NCBI RefSeq assembly: GCF_020360975.1
Contig: NW_025408668.1
Coordinates: 1-64,000, forward strand
Direction: 5' to 3'
Length of the DNA stretch: 64,000 bases
Source: Hirsutella rhossiliensis
Taxonomy: Eukaryota; Ascomycota; Sordariomycetes; Hypocreales; Ophiocordycipitaceae
Shown here: in pieces, positions 1-11,398 of the stretch
Layout: each line of letters begins with the position of its first letter
Position numbering within the stretch: position 1 is the first letter of the stretch
Made by a program: the position numbers and the translations under genes
The notes under the pieces: generated by a model
Told to the model about the DNA's origin: nothing
Databases searched by the model: none
What the model saw: the letters and a program-made list of their open reading frames with translations, nothing else

Positions 1-64
1 AACCCTAACCCTAACCCTAACCCTAACCCTAACCCTAAAACCCTAACCCTAACCCTAAAACCCT
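1..64. repeat. Telomere repeat, left chromosome end
   Basis: The window opens with six perfect AACCCT units, then an AAAACCCT variant, two more AACCCT units and a second AAAACCCT variant ending at 64. This is the C-rich strand of the TTAGGG telomere of filamentous fungi, read from the chromosome end inward, so base 1 is at or near a physical terminus. The two variants carry extra A residues (TTTTAGGG on the other strand), as imprecise telomerase copying would give. RIP-mutated transposon sequence begins within a few bases of the last unit. Confidence 0.96.
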
Positions 65-3000
65 TCTCTAAGAATAAGTCCCTAAAAAGGGGGCCTTTAA
101 GAAGAATAAATCCTAATTAAGCTAGGGGCCCTCCTCTAGGATAAGTCCTAATTCCTCTCTTTAGCTATAGACGTCTCCTTCCTATATAAAGTTAAGATAC
201 CTATACTACTTAATAAGGACCTCCTAGCGTTTCCCCCTACTAACCTTTTTATAGTATATAGCCTATATCTCTTTAACCTTAAACTCGTCTTTTCCCTTTA
301 CCTTAATTATAGGCGGTTAAGCGTCCGCTACTTCTTATCTAAGTAGCGGGTTAAAGGAGGCTCTATAAAAGAGGTCTACGTTAATCTTATTATAGACCCC
401 TATTAGGAGACTATCGAGCTCTATAACCTATAGGCTAATAACCCTTTATACTATAAACTTCGCGTATAGCTAGTTAAGCTTTTTCTTTAGTCGTGCCGAC
501 CTATAGTTATAGAGGTCTAGCTATACCTTATCTCCTACCGCGAACCTATCTACTAGGGCCTTAGTCTCATTAGCGTGCCGCTCTTAATCTTACGCTATAG
601 CGGCTATTATAGATTAATAATTATCTATAGTCTTTTATAGCCTTTATATAAACGCGAAGGCGCGGCCCTCTAATAATAAATTACTATACTACTTTACTAC
701 TATATCTACGGTAAAGGGAACTAGTAAGGGTAGTTCGAAGCTATACGTTACGAAGAAAGGGGCTATCTTAATAGAGGTATATAGTCTACTATTTAACGTA
801 AGTTAGGCCGCGGGGAGCTAATAGTCCTAGTCTACTTAGTTACGGGCTACGACGGCCTATAGGTAAGCCTACGCCTCTTAGTTAACCCTCTTAGGCCCTC
901 TATTAGTCTATAGGTAATATACCGTGCTAAGTAGCTACGTAATCTAAAGTAGCTAGTATAGGTGCTACTAAAAGCGGCTAGTTTAATTCGATCCCCTATC
1001 GCTTATAATAGAGGCTAGCTAGCTATATAAGCGGGCCTAGTACTATAGGAAGCGCTCTATATAGGACTCCGTATTTATAGATAGCATCGGCTCTAATACT
1101 ATAGACTTACTAAGTCGGTCCTTAATTACCTATATATAGCGGTTGCCGCCCTCTATAAGTAAGAGGTCCGTTATAAAGTCTATCTATATATATATATAGA
1201 ACCGGTCGGGTACTAGAAGCTACTTAAGTAGCCCCTTAAGCTATACTTTTTAGATCTTTATATAGCTATAGATATTATAGTTATAGAGGAAGCAACGAAT
1301 ATAGTACTATAGGAGTGGCTAGTAAAAGTCCCTCGTAAGGCCTACTACTATACCCTATCTACCTAGGTAACCTACGACTCTAGAGTTATAAATAAGTTAG
1401 ACTAGCCTCCCTTAGAGCTTATTCTATTTATCTAGCTCCGGCGGTCCCTCCTTCTCCTTAGCTTCTATAATATACGGTGCGCCTAGTACTTATAGTCTCC
1501 CCCGCTAGCGTAGATACCTTTATAGGTCGATATAGTAGTCGGCTACCTATACCTTTAGCTTTAGCTTTAGATCTAAGCGTCGAGCGCCGGACTTAATAGC
1601 GCGGCGTATACCCTTATAAGTACGGTCTAGAGCCGCTATCCTATCCTATAAGCGTTAAAGGGCCTTATCTTAGAATACTCTCGCCGCGCGCGCCCTTAGG
1701 CCGGTCTATCCCTCCTCGCCGGACTAAGGTAAGGGTATAGGGAGGAGCTTATTTACTAGTACCGCGTTTTCCTCTACTAAGGAGGCTCCTATATAAGTCT
1801 ATAGTGCTTCTTATAGGATAAGCTATAGATCCTAGGCCTTAATATCCGCTCCTATCGGCTAGTCCTAATCCCTTTAGGAAAGCGCGTTTAAGACCGTAGA
1901 GTCTCGCTTAAGGCAGTACTTAATTAAGAAGTTAAAGCGTAAGAGATACTCTACCTAGCGGGCTTACTACTCTAAGAGGTACTAGCGAGTTATAAAGTAC
2001 TTAAGGTTCTTATAGTTTATAAGAACCTCGAAGCTCTTATAGCTCTAAAGCTCCGCTTACTATTACTTAAGGTAGCTAATAATCGCTAGTATCTCTTTAT
2101 CGTAAATAGTATAATTTTACTTTACTAGGGTTAGCTTATAGGAGTAGAACGCTACTAGTTACTTCCGCCTATCTACCTCCTAAGAGAGCGTTCCTTTAAG
2201 TGCCTAGCCGCTATAGTTTACTTTAACTAACGTAGACTAGTTAAAGTCTTACTAGAGCAGTACTAGGGCTTAAGAGAATAGGTCCTTAAGTATATAGAAC
2301 GCTCCTTCTTATACGGGCCCCTAGTAAAAGGCAGTCCGCTTCCTAGTAATCTTATTTAAGGGCATTATAATATAGGAGAAGCCCTTAATAAACATCCTAT
2401 AATAGTTCGCGAACCTAAGGAAGCTCCGTACGCCTATCTATATAGTTAAGGCAGCTTAGTCCTAAATCGCCTAGATCTTTATAAGGTCTGCCTATATACC
2501 TACGCCTATATAGATAATAAAGCCTAGGTACTTAACCCTCTTAACCCTAAATTCGCACTTATCTAGGTTAAGGTAGAGCCTATAAAGTTAGAGGCGCTCT
2601 AGGACCCTTTATACTTTCTATATATAGTCCTTATAAGAGCCGCTTATATAAATAAGGATATTATCTATATATATAGAGGCGAACTTATCGAGGAAGTCTT
2701 AAAGTATATTATTAATATAACGCTAGAAGGTAGCGGGCGCTCCTAAGAGGCCGAAAGGCGTTATAAGCTACTTAAATAAGCTATAGCGTATATAGAACGC
2801 TATCTTTTACTCGTTACCCTCTAAGATCTATACCTTATAGAACGCCTATTTTATATCTAGCTTCGTAAACTACTTTGCCTTTAAAAGGTTATAAAGCGTA
2901 TCTAAGATTAAAGGTAAGGGGTAGCGGTCTAGCCTTATAATTACGTTTAGAGCCCTATAGTTATAATAGAACTATATCCTACCCCTTAGTTTACGTATAA

Positions 3001-5270
3001 ATAAGACCGGCGCTCTTACTTTAGAGCTACTTACTTAAATAAAACCCTTATCTAGGAGGTCCCTTAGCGTCTTCTTTAGTACTAGTAGCTCCGCGTATAA
3101 TATACTATATAGTAGTTTAAACGGTATAGGTAGTTCCTACCCCTTCTTATTAGTGCGGAGTACGATCCTATAGTCTACCCCTAGCTTATATAGGTTAAGC
3201 TTATCCGCTTCCTAGGACTTAAATAGCGGTAGGAGGTCGTAAAAGCGCTCTAGTATCTATTACTATAGCTTAGAGGGCGACTTTAGCTTCTTTATCCGGA
3301 GGGCCTTATCGATATCTACTAGGCTAACTACGTAGACCGCTATATTAGCCGCTGCCCGGCCTTACCCCTACTCTACCCGTTATATAGTTCCTACGAAGAT
3401 AGAGGTAAGGTCTTCTTATACTAAGTATAAAGCTCGTATGCTTAGTCCTATGCCTATAGAACCGTTATTATAGTAGACCTACTATTACGTAGGCCTAAAC
3501 TATAGCTTCCTTTAATATAGAACTAAGTATAACTCTATATATAATAACTAGGGTTTCCTAAGGATTAAGGGAAACTCTAGTTAAGGGATTATATAGGCTA
3601 TAATAAGCTTATAGTAACTATTAACCTCTATAGCTAGCTATATAATACCCTTAATTACTATACCCTCTATTATACTTAAGGCGCCCTTTACTTACCTTAG
3701 GGCGATCTTTTTTACTAGCACTTATATCTCTTATATAAGCGCCTCGTTAACTATAGCGTAGTACTAGTAGCCCTTATCTATAAGGGCGGTAATAGGTAAG
3801 GAGTTATTAATTATAACCTATATTAAAGTAAGCTCCTTTTTTATATAGGCAGATAATTCTTCTTTCTCTTTTACTAGTACCAGTAATTAAGGCTCTAGAG
3901 CCCGTCTTTACTCTAGAGCTACTCTTTTTCCTCTAAGCCTAAGGGGGTAGAGACCTTTTTATCGTCTAAGGTAAGGAGCGGTTCTATCTTCGCTACTTAA
4001 ACTATTATAGGCCGCTTAGCTAAAAAGAAAGGGCATTTTAATATAAAGTACGTAGATACTCTATAACGTAGGTAGCGGCCGTTAGCCTTCCTTTTCCCGA
4101 TTTCCTCGCTCGTTACCTACTTCGCCCGCTACTTAAAGTATAGGGCGGTATAGGGGGTAGTCGATAGCGTCTTCTTACCGCGTTTAGCCCGGTCCGTATA
4201 GGTAGCTAATATTAGGGTATCCTTATCTATATTAATAGCCGGTTATTTATCTTATAAAGGGGCGGTAATCCCGTCGCCGTTATATAGCGTGCGCTTATAG
4301 AGCTTCTAAAAACGCGGCGTCTACTTATAGCCCTAAGCTACCTTTATTAACCGGCTTATATACTCGCTATAGTTAGTAGGTATAATTATAGAGATAAGTA
4401 GCTCCCGTAAAGCTAGCGTAATCGAATTCTATAGCTATATAAGCTTCGCGCTATCTTCTTATACTATAGTCCCCGCTACCTATAAGAGCGTCTCTTTAAA
4501 ATCGGGAAGGAATTCGCTAAAGGTTTATCTATCTCTCTACTTAAGGGTTTATAGCCTATCTTACGCCTTCTCCCGCTCCTATATATTACCGAACGTATAT
4601 ATAAGGTATTAAAAGAAGTCTTATAGGTCGCGTTTATCCCCTAGGCCGCCCTTATCCTAGAATCCGGAGATCTACTATATCTAGGGCTCCGGCAGTATAT
4701 AAAGGAGCGAATACCACGCTATATCGCGATAGCTATTTAGGCCCTATTTCTCGTCGGTTATAAACTTCGTCTATAGCCGGCTAAGGAAGAAGTAAAAGGA
4801 CTTTAGCTTACCGTCCTAAGTCGGCTAAGGGAGCGGCTTCCTCGTCGGTAGTATCGCCGCTATAACCGGCGTTACGGGGGTCGTAGGGGTTAAAGCTAGT
4901 CTCGTAGATAGCTCCCTTAGTATAGCGAGAACCTTATCCTTCTCGCTAGCCGTCGCGCTTTTAATCGCTTCTAGGATAGCTACGATACTTCCTATCCGTC
5001 TAAGGAGGGGCGGAGTACTTCCTCGAGGGGGAGGCGCCCTCTCCGGAGAGATATCTATTAGATCTATTAATTAATAGCTTATACTATCACGGAGTAGGCA
5101 AAGGCGTGCGCGTAGGTACCGTCTATAGAATAATATTAATAAGCTATATAGAGCTCTCCTATACGCGGCTAGCCTATATATATACGTATAGGATCTAGCC
5201 CTTTATACGTAACTATATAGCTTAGGCTATAGCCTAAGCCTATAACCTATAATAGTTAAAGACTCTTATA
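65..5270 (-). mobile_element. Gypsy-1 chromovirus, truncated by the telomere (RIP-mutated)
   Basis: This is the reverse complement of the complete gypsy-1 copy at 46320-53304. The 5' LTR lies at 5085-5270, followed leftward by gag, reverse transcriptase (about 2650-3000 on the minus strand, with an FTKLD-like block and a YIDN box), RNase H, integrase and the start of the chromodomain region. Homology runs to within a few bases of the telomere. The 3' noncoding region and 3' LTR are missing, so the chromosome end was formed inside the element. All frames are full of TAA and TAG stops and CA/TG are nearly absent, so it is dead. The exact left boundary of homology is approximate. Confidence 0.88.
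5085..5270 (-). repeat. Gypsy-1 5' LTR (186 bp class)
   Basis: Read on the minus strand it starts TATAAGAGTC at 5270 and matches the paired LTRs at 46320-46505 and 53119-53304. The inner boundary near 5085 is set by the length of those copies. No target-site duplication can be tested because the other element end is lost at the telomere. Confidence 0.8.
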
Positions 5271-5385
5271 CTATTCGGCCTAAGTTCGGGTCGAGCTCTA
5301 CCTATTTATAGGTCTACTTTAGCTTAACTTTAGTATGGTCGCTATAGTATAACCTTAGCCTTTTATAGGCGTAGCCTATAATAGT
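5271..5385. repeat. Short repeat, first copy (about 110 bp)
   Basis: A block containing GGTCGAGCTCTACCTAT recurs in the same orientation at about 7114-7230, where it ends with a similar ATAATAGTA stretch. The two copies bracket the copia-1 fragment and an unassigned AT-rich segment. They could be terminal repeats of a degraded element or just two copies of a dispersed repeat. Family unknown. Confidence 0.5.
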
Positions 5386-6303
5386 AGCTTTATATTATAA
5401 AGGTATTCCTTATAGTAACTCTTATAGTTACCTAAGGTAGTAGAAAAAGCTCTTTATTATATAGAGGTTAGCTTAAAAAAGAGGGTAGCTCCCTTTATAA
5501 ATTCTATTACTTAAAGATAAAGAGGGGGCTTATAAGGGTCCTCCTTATTAAAGAAGACTAAATTATAAATAGTCTTATCTACTTAAGCTTATAGCTCCTT
5601 TACTTACTTATCTTAATCTTAAGGCTTTATAAGAATCGTTTTATAGACTATAAGGGTAGTAGAGTTATTTTTTAATATTATTATAAAAGAGGGTAGGAAA
5701 GTTAGTTAAGAATTAGCTTTTTTAGTAAGAGGGGTAAAAGGGAGCTATTAGGGATATAAGAAAGGTGCCTTTTATAGTAGCTAGAAGGCATAAGAATTCT
5801 ATTCCTCCTAAGCTTATAACTCTTATAAAGAGAGATATAAGAAGTATATAAAAATATATAAAGGTAAAAGGGGAAGTAAGGGGTCGGATAGGTAGGGCTA
5901 AGTTATTTAATTCTTATAAGGGTAGTAGCCATAGTAAGGGTTTAATTATTATATTACGTTAATTATCCTTCTTTCTCTTATTTAACGCCCCTCTTTATAT
6001 CGCTCTAGTATCTTAATTAATAAAGAAGATCCTACTTAAAGAAGCTACTAATATCCTCTTAACTACTAAGCTTTTTACTAATTTTTCCCCTTTATTCTAA
6101 CCGCTCTAAGTATATCTATCTTATCTCTTACTATTACTATAGGAAGCTATCGCTACTTTTAATTCCCTTCTTACCCCTACCCTCCTTTTTATGCCTCTTT
6201 TTAGCTCCTTCTTCCTTCTTTTATACTAGTGCTTTTTAGCTTCCTAGGTCCCTCTTACTAAGGGATATCTCTAAGAATATAAATTAAGCTACGCTTTATA
6301 ATA
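5386..6303 (-). mobile_element. Copia-1 5' fragment: LTR plus start of gag (minus strand)
   Basis: On the minus strand this holds a copia-1 5' LTR (5821-6303), a primer-binding site just below it (about 5807-5820, GTTATAAGCT reading on the minus strand), and about 420 bp of leader and gag. It matches the same parts of the copies at 12667-16769 and 53451 onward. The rest of the element is missing, replaced at about 5385 by a different repeat. Heavily RIP-mutated and noncoding. Confidence 0.82.
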
Positions 6304-7495
6304 TTTATAGGTCGAGGTTAACTTATCCTTTTTCTTATTTCTTTTATCTTTTATTCTACTAAATATAAATTTTAGGATAATAAAAATTAAAGGGAATTAA
6401 AATTACTACTATATATTATATACTAGTCCGTTAGTATAAAGCTAGTACTTAACCTTACTATTTACCTAGATTAAGTATAGATTTAATATATAACTAAATA
6501 AACTAGCTACTAAATATACTTAAATATATTATATAAACTAGCTACTATACGTTATTACGTATATTAAATATAGACTAGCTATTAGTTTTATAAGTTAAAG
6601 TAAGAGTAGTAATAACTATATATATTCTTCTCTACCTACTTAAGACTTAATAGGTTCTCTATCTTTTATATATACTATAGCGATCGTAAGACCTTACTTA
6701 GGGATTTAACTAAGTAATATCTTAACCTTACGGTTATAAAATATTAGTATAGTATATCTAGCGATATTTCCTAGTACTTTCCCTAGGTAGGTATAGGTAT
6801 TTCCTTATAATTTCCTTGCTATAATCTTATTATAACCTTTTAAGAAAATACTAATATAATCCCTATAAAGCTATTACTACTTAGGAAATCTTAGTATACT
6901 CCTTATATATTATATTTATAAGGGGAAGTCTATAAAATATCTATATAATCTACTAGGTTATTATTTCTAGGATTTCTAGGTAATTTCTTAGAGTTTACTT
7001 AGTAGCTTCTAGGTTCCTCCTTTTATAAGGATAAGGAGTTAGTAGTAACTTCCTTAAGCTAGGTAGATATCGTTATAGGTACCTAGATTATCGATTATAA
7101 GGTATCTTATAATACTAAGTTTAGGTCGAGCTCTACCTATATATAGGCCTACCTTAGCTTAAATTTAGCGCCGTCGCTATAATATAACCTTACCCCTTTA
7201 TAAGTATAGCTTATAATAGTATACTAAAGTATCTTTCTTAATAAGTTCTTAGTAAAAGCACCTTATTTAAAAGAACTTTTAATTAATTTTAGAAAAGTCG
7301 GATTAAGCTAGTTAAATATACTAGCTAAGCTATATATTATAAACTAGAGCTATAGTTAAAAGAGAGCTAAGGTAGAAAAGAAATAAGTAAAATAAGTATA
7401 TAATAAGTAATATTATATATAATAAATAGTTTAACTTTAATACTAGTATTAACTCTAGTAATATACTAAGTTCTTACTCTTATCTTATTTATACT
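6304..7495. other. AT-rich RIP-mutated stretch, no gene seen
   Basis: No recognisable domain or long open frame on either strand. It contains the second copy of the short repeat at about 7114-7230. CA and TG are almost absent, so it was probably repetitive DNA once, but no match to other families in this window was found. Confidence 0.55.
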
Positions 7496-7972
7496 TATCG
7501 CGAAGCGTGGCCTAATTTCGCAGTTCTCGGAGATATCCCTTAGCACGAGGGACCTAGGAAGCTAGAAAATAGGTTTTAAGGAAGGAGCTAAAAAGAGGTA
7601 TAGAAAGGAGGGTAGGGGCAAGAGGGGAAGCAGAAGTAGCGATAGCTTCCTATAGAGGTAGCGAGGGATAAGACGGATATACCGGCAATGGCTAGAAGGG
7701 AGGGGGAAAAACCGGCAAAAAGCTCGGTAGTCGAAAGGATATTAGTGGCTTCTTTAAGCAGGATCTTCTTTGTCAATTAAGAGGCTAGATAGGTATAAAG
7801 AGGGGCGTTGGATAGAGGAAAGAAGGACAATTAAGGCAATATAACAATCACTCCCTTGCCGCAATTGCTGCTCCCGCACGAATCAAATCTCTCTGCCCTG
7901 CCTATCCGACCCCTTACTTCTAATTTCACATTCATGCATTTTTATATACTTCTCGTATCTCTCTTCGCGAGA
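7496..7972 (+). mobile_element. Solo LTR of copia-1, flanked by ATACT duplication
   Basis: A single 477-bp LTR with near-perfect inverted ends (TATCGCGAAG at the left, CTTCGCGAGA at the right) lies between 5-bp direct repeats ATACT at 7491-7495 and 7973-7977. A full element therefore inserted here and later lost its interior by LTR-LTR recombination. It is among the least mutated copia-1 LTRs in the window: CA, TG and CG are frequent in its right third. It gives the best view of the original LTR ends. Confidence 0.92.
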
Positions 7973-8289
7973 ATACTACTAGCCTTATAATTTAAAAAAA
8001 ATTAAATAGAGTTTTATAAAATTAAATAAAAATAGTTCTACTTAAAGTACTTTTATAAGGAACTCCCTAAGAGAAGCACTTTAGTATATTATATCTATCT
8101 AAACCTATATACTAGCTAACTTAGCCCTTAATTTAAAACGAATATTTAAAAACTTAGCCTAGGCTATCCCTTTAAATATTAACGTATCTTAAGAAAAATC
8201 TAATAATTTTAATAGCATAGCTTTGCTATCCCTACGGGATTAGAATAAAGCTACCTACCTGATTGTCTCTTAGCTACCTAAAGCCCTTC
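7973..8289. other. AT-rich spacer between solo LTR and first gene
   Basis: AT-rich, RIP-like sequence runs up to about 8230, then changes within some 60 bases to ordinary composition at the stop codon of the secreted-protein gene. The right part should include the 3' untranslated region of that minus-strand gene. No other feature seen. Confidence 0.6.
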
Positions 8290-9432
8290 TCATGCTGCTT
8301 CGTTCTCACAAGATTGTCCATTAAAGTTAATTGCCTTCTGGTGCTGGTAGTCAACATAAACTTGTACCGTGGCAGGACCTAGCTGCATATTAGGGCCTAA
8401 TCCGTCTTCGTCATGGGTGCCTTTCCCAAAGGCATTTTCACCTTGCTCGGAGGCATCTTTTCCTTCCTTGAGGGATTTGTCGCCCGCCTGTTTAGAAAAC
8501 AGAGTGGAACAGATTCGCGCGTCGGCGGGATGCTGATCGCAAGGGGTTCCCTTGCACGCTTGAAGGCCTTGGACGGCAAATCCGTGGTCTGTGGGCACAA
8601 GGGACGAGACATCGATACCAGAATGGCCGCCGTTGTCCTTGCTGGCAAAGTCGAACTCGAACCAAGTCGTAGCGAGCAGGCCCTGCGTATTTGCTTGGCC
8701 ATCTGGAGCGCCAGGTGACCACCTAGGAACAGATCCAGCGGCGCACCCGCATATACCCTGGGTATCAGCCTGAAAGGCGACGTGCTTGGTCTCGCCCTTG
8801 GCCAGGTGGAAACTTAGGACTTGAGTTTGGGGCCAGCCAACTAAGACAACTTTGTGTCCAGTTTCATTAAATCCAATTTTAAGACCGCAGACGCAATGTT
8901 GACAATCTTTACCGGCATTCATTATATTTGCGGTGTATTCGTATTTGCCGATAATGTCCTTTGCGACGAGTCTCATGTTGGAGCCATATTTGCCTGGGCA
9001 GCCAATGTTGCCGACATAGCCTATCTTCTCCCGAGACGCGCGCCGCTTGCTTAATTTCGGATCGACGCAGAAGTCCTCGAAAGCCTGGAGAACGGGGCTG
9101 TCTTCGAGCTGAGAGCAGCTGTTAGAATTGGAACTGGGCTCAGGACGCGGCTGCCCTTCGGTCGGGGCAAGATCGTGCCGCTCCTTGGACGAGACAGGAT
9201 CTTGCCGAGCAGAATCAGACTCGGCAACCGACACGGTAGTGGCAGCCGGCGTGGTAATGGGCTGGGATTCAATAAGTGGTGCGGGAGCAAGCGGTGCGGG
9301 AGGTTGCGTTTCTGCCTTTATAGACTTTAGGAATATGTTGTGCTTGTGGTGCAGTTCGAACCTAGCGTGCACGCCCGGATACGCGCCGGCGCCAAGCAGG
9401 ACGGCAAGGAGAGCTTTCGAGGACAGCTTCAT
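8290..9432 (-). CDS. Secreted Asp f 4-like allergen-family protein
   Basis: Predicted 380-residue extracellular protein of unknown biochemical activity. I place the start at 9432, not at the far upstream in-frame ATG at 9597, because this ATG sits in a CCACCATG context and opens directly with a signal peptide: a basic start, then a leucine/alanine core, with likely cleavage after VHA at about residue 23. A Pro/Ser/Thr-rich linker follows (about 44-110), then a basic KRR site (about 129-131, possible kexin cleavage) and a globular region (about 137-280) with GYVGNIG, YGSN, VAFQADTQG and TTWFEFDF blocks that I recognise from Asp f 4-type allergens. Extra cysteines form CxxCxC at 177-182 and CGC at 228-230. 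The tail (290-380) has four more cysteines. No introns, and the frame is intact beside RIP-mutated DNA. The family call is by motif memory and could be wrong; secretion is the safer claim. Confidence 0.8.
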   Translation of the reverse strand: MKLSSKALLAVLLGAGAYPGVHARFELHHKHNIFLKSIKAETQPPAPLAPAPLIESQPITTPAATTVSVAESDSARQDPVSSKERHDLAPTEGQPRPEPSSNSNSCSQLEDSPVLQAFEDFCVDPKLSKRRASREKIGYVGNIGCPGKYGSNMRLVAKDIIGKYEYTANIMNAGKDCQHCVCGLKIGFNETGHKVVLVGWPQTQVLSFHLAKGETKHVAFQADTQGICGCAAGSVPRWSPGAPDGQANTQGLLATTWFEFDFASKDNGGHSGIDVSSLVPTDHGFAVQGLQACKGTPCDQHPADARICSTLFSKQAGDKSLKEGKDASEQGENAFGKGTHDEDGLGPNMQLGPATVQVYVDYQHQKAINFNGQSCENEAA

Positions 9433-9633
9433 GGTGGACTGACATGTATGTACACACTGTCCGTGCCTGTCGAAAAAGAGAGAAAGTGCTGGGAACTGTC
9501 TGCAGGGGCGAGTGTAAGTTGTTGGACGGGTTCGAGCCCGGTAAGGATCGAGCGAGAGAAGGCAGAAATGGTTTATGAGCGTGGGGAGCGATGTCAAATC
9601 GACACGTTGGATTTCGCGAGAAGCCTGTGATGG

Positions 9634-9639
9634 TTTATA
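9634..9639 (-). promoter_or_regulatory. Possible TATA box of the secreted-protein gene
   Basis: The minus strand reads TTTTATAAACC here, about 200 bp upstream of the chosen ATG. Further upstream (about 9680-9735) the minus strand is a long CT-rich tract, common in front of fungal transcription starts. Position and sequence are suggestive only. Confidence 0.4.
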
Positions 9640-10640
9640 AAAGGAGAGTGTGTATAGTATGCACTAACTGACTGGATGATGAGAGAGGGAGGAAAAGGGA
9701 GAGAATGGAGGGAAAGAGAAAGGAGGGAATGCAGAAGGGAAAGTGAACAGCAGGGCTAAAGCCGGTACTCGGTGCGCGGCCTGGATCGCATAAAGTAATA
9801 AAAGCGTCAAATTAAACGAAGGCCCTGCGTCGGGTCCCTAAATGCGTATGCCTCCGACGCGGGAAAGGAGACTACTTCCGGCTATACTATAATTAATAGG
9901 GCTTAACTATAGTCCCTTCAGGCTTGGCTGCAGTCCACTCTTTCCTTACATACGCTTATAAGTCACATTGCCGCCCATCCTTGGTATCTTGCACCTCACG
10001 AGGCACGCCGGAGAGGCACCAAGATGAAACCAGGTCCAGGACGCATTAAACAATAGTAGACTCGTCCAGCTCTGTCAATTCCCGCGATTTGGGCCGACAG
10101 TCGCAGACACGTTTAAGGCGGCGCCGAAGTGTCGTGCCACTGACCGAGCAGATGTTCCTGAGTGGTAAGAGGTGAGCTAGTTGAGGTTTTATGCCCGAAG
10201 GGCGAGAAACAATTGATCTTGTTTACTGGAAGAGACGGTTTCTTCTAATAGGGAAAGACGCGTTGCAGTGAGTGGGCATTTTTGGCTGGTGGATCCGTTG
10301 CCAGGGGGCATTTATCCGCGGACGACCAAGCCAATTCACACAGCACAGATAGACGGCATAAAAGACACACAACAACTCTAACGAGCTCATCAGGGACCAT
10401 TGCGCCTCTACGAATAGAAACAAGATTAATCATGCCCATGCTAACTTTAGCCCGTCGCGACTCGCTATTTCTAAGGGCTAAGCCCCGTCGCTAGGCCAGG
10501 ACGCGTTCGCTAGTCGTCAGGCGCATAAACCTAGAGGGTGGAGACCCAGCGGTAATAGTGTCGTATGATGCAAGGTTTAAAGGTACAGAGTGCAGAGCAT
10601 AGTGCGGCGAATATAATATATAGCGGCCGCGAGTCGTCGT
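9640..10640. other. Gene-poor GC-normal flank of the first island
   Basis: Upstream flank of the secreted-protein gene with mostly normal dinucleotide use. It contains a small RIP-like patch at about 9875-9920 and becomes patchily mutated after about 10440. Open frames of 64-70 codons here overlap each other on both strands and show no domain. I see no gene I can support. Confidence 0.55.
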
Positions 10641-11398
10641 CGTTATGCACGCCGCAGCCTTCGCCGCCCTCTAATGCCGCCTACTAGGCGAAGACCTAGC
10701 ACAGGAAACGGCCGAGGACTAGTTATGGACTCACCTGCCCTGCCCTCCACCAGGCATAAGGCGCTGGGCTTATCATCACGCTTCGGGTCCGACCGAGTCT
10801 GTTGGCATAGATGGTCCGCGTTCTGACAGACAACTCTGGCCGCTCTATAGGCATCAGTGCTTCCGATTACACCCGGCCTTAGGTCTTGCCCTCCTCGTAT
10901 TATATCTTTATAAGGGATGTTGCTACTCGTAAGGCTATAAGTTAGATGGACAGGGCGTGCATCTATTAGGCGAGGGGGAGCCGGCAGCATAAATTAAATT
11001 TTGACTTATACTATAACTGCCTAGAGGCCGCCGAACTAGCTAAACCCGTCGATGCACGCCGCCGGGACTAGAATAGCGCCTTAATCGTTATAATAACGAA
11101 TAATTAATAATAAAGAGAAATAATCGCGCTAGTAAGAAGGCCTTTTAGAAATAAACCGTATAGTTAGTAATTTAGTAGCTAAGCCTAACCTCTTAGTATA
11201 AATTTATATTTATTTAGAAATCTTAATTTATTATTTAAAGCTTATATATAAAGGCTATTATAAGAATTTAGAACCTAAGGCTATTAACGCTTCTTAAGAT
11301 CTTAAAAAGAGCCTATAGCTTAGTAATTAGTATTATAGGGTTAACTATTTTATAAGTATATAAGACTACTATATTAATTATATAAGGAAGCTTATAAT
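10641..11398. other. Transition back to RIP-mutated DNA, no gene
   Basis: Composition decays from mixed at about 10640-10990 to fully AT/TA-rich by 11090. A 115-codon minus-strand frame at 10643-10990 is basic, low in complexity and without a recognisable domain, so it is not called. The rest has no match I could find inside the window. Confidence 0.5.

Noticed and set aside
7588..7776. 62-codon minus-strand frame
   Set aside because: Lies wholly inside the copia-1 solo LTR at 7496-7972; other copies of the LTR do not keep it open.
8413..9442. Plus-strand frames of 60-104 codons overlapping the secreted-protein gene
   Set aside because: Antisense or shifted shadows of the minus-strand gene, with no domain and mutually overlapping.
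9527..9540. GGTTCGAGCCCG resembles a tRNA T-arm
   Set aside because: The flanking bases do not form an acceptor stem, D-arm or anticodon arm, and the five-pair T-stem does not close.
10643..10990. 115-codon minus-strand frame at the island edge
   Set aside because: Arg/Pro-rich, partly RIP-mutated, no domain and no conserved start context; probably chance.
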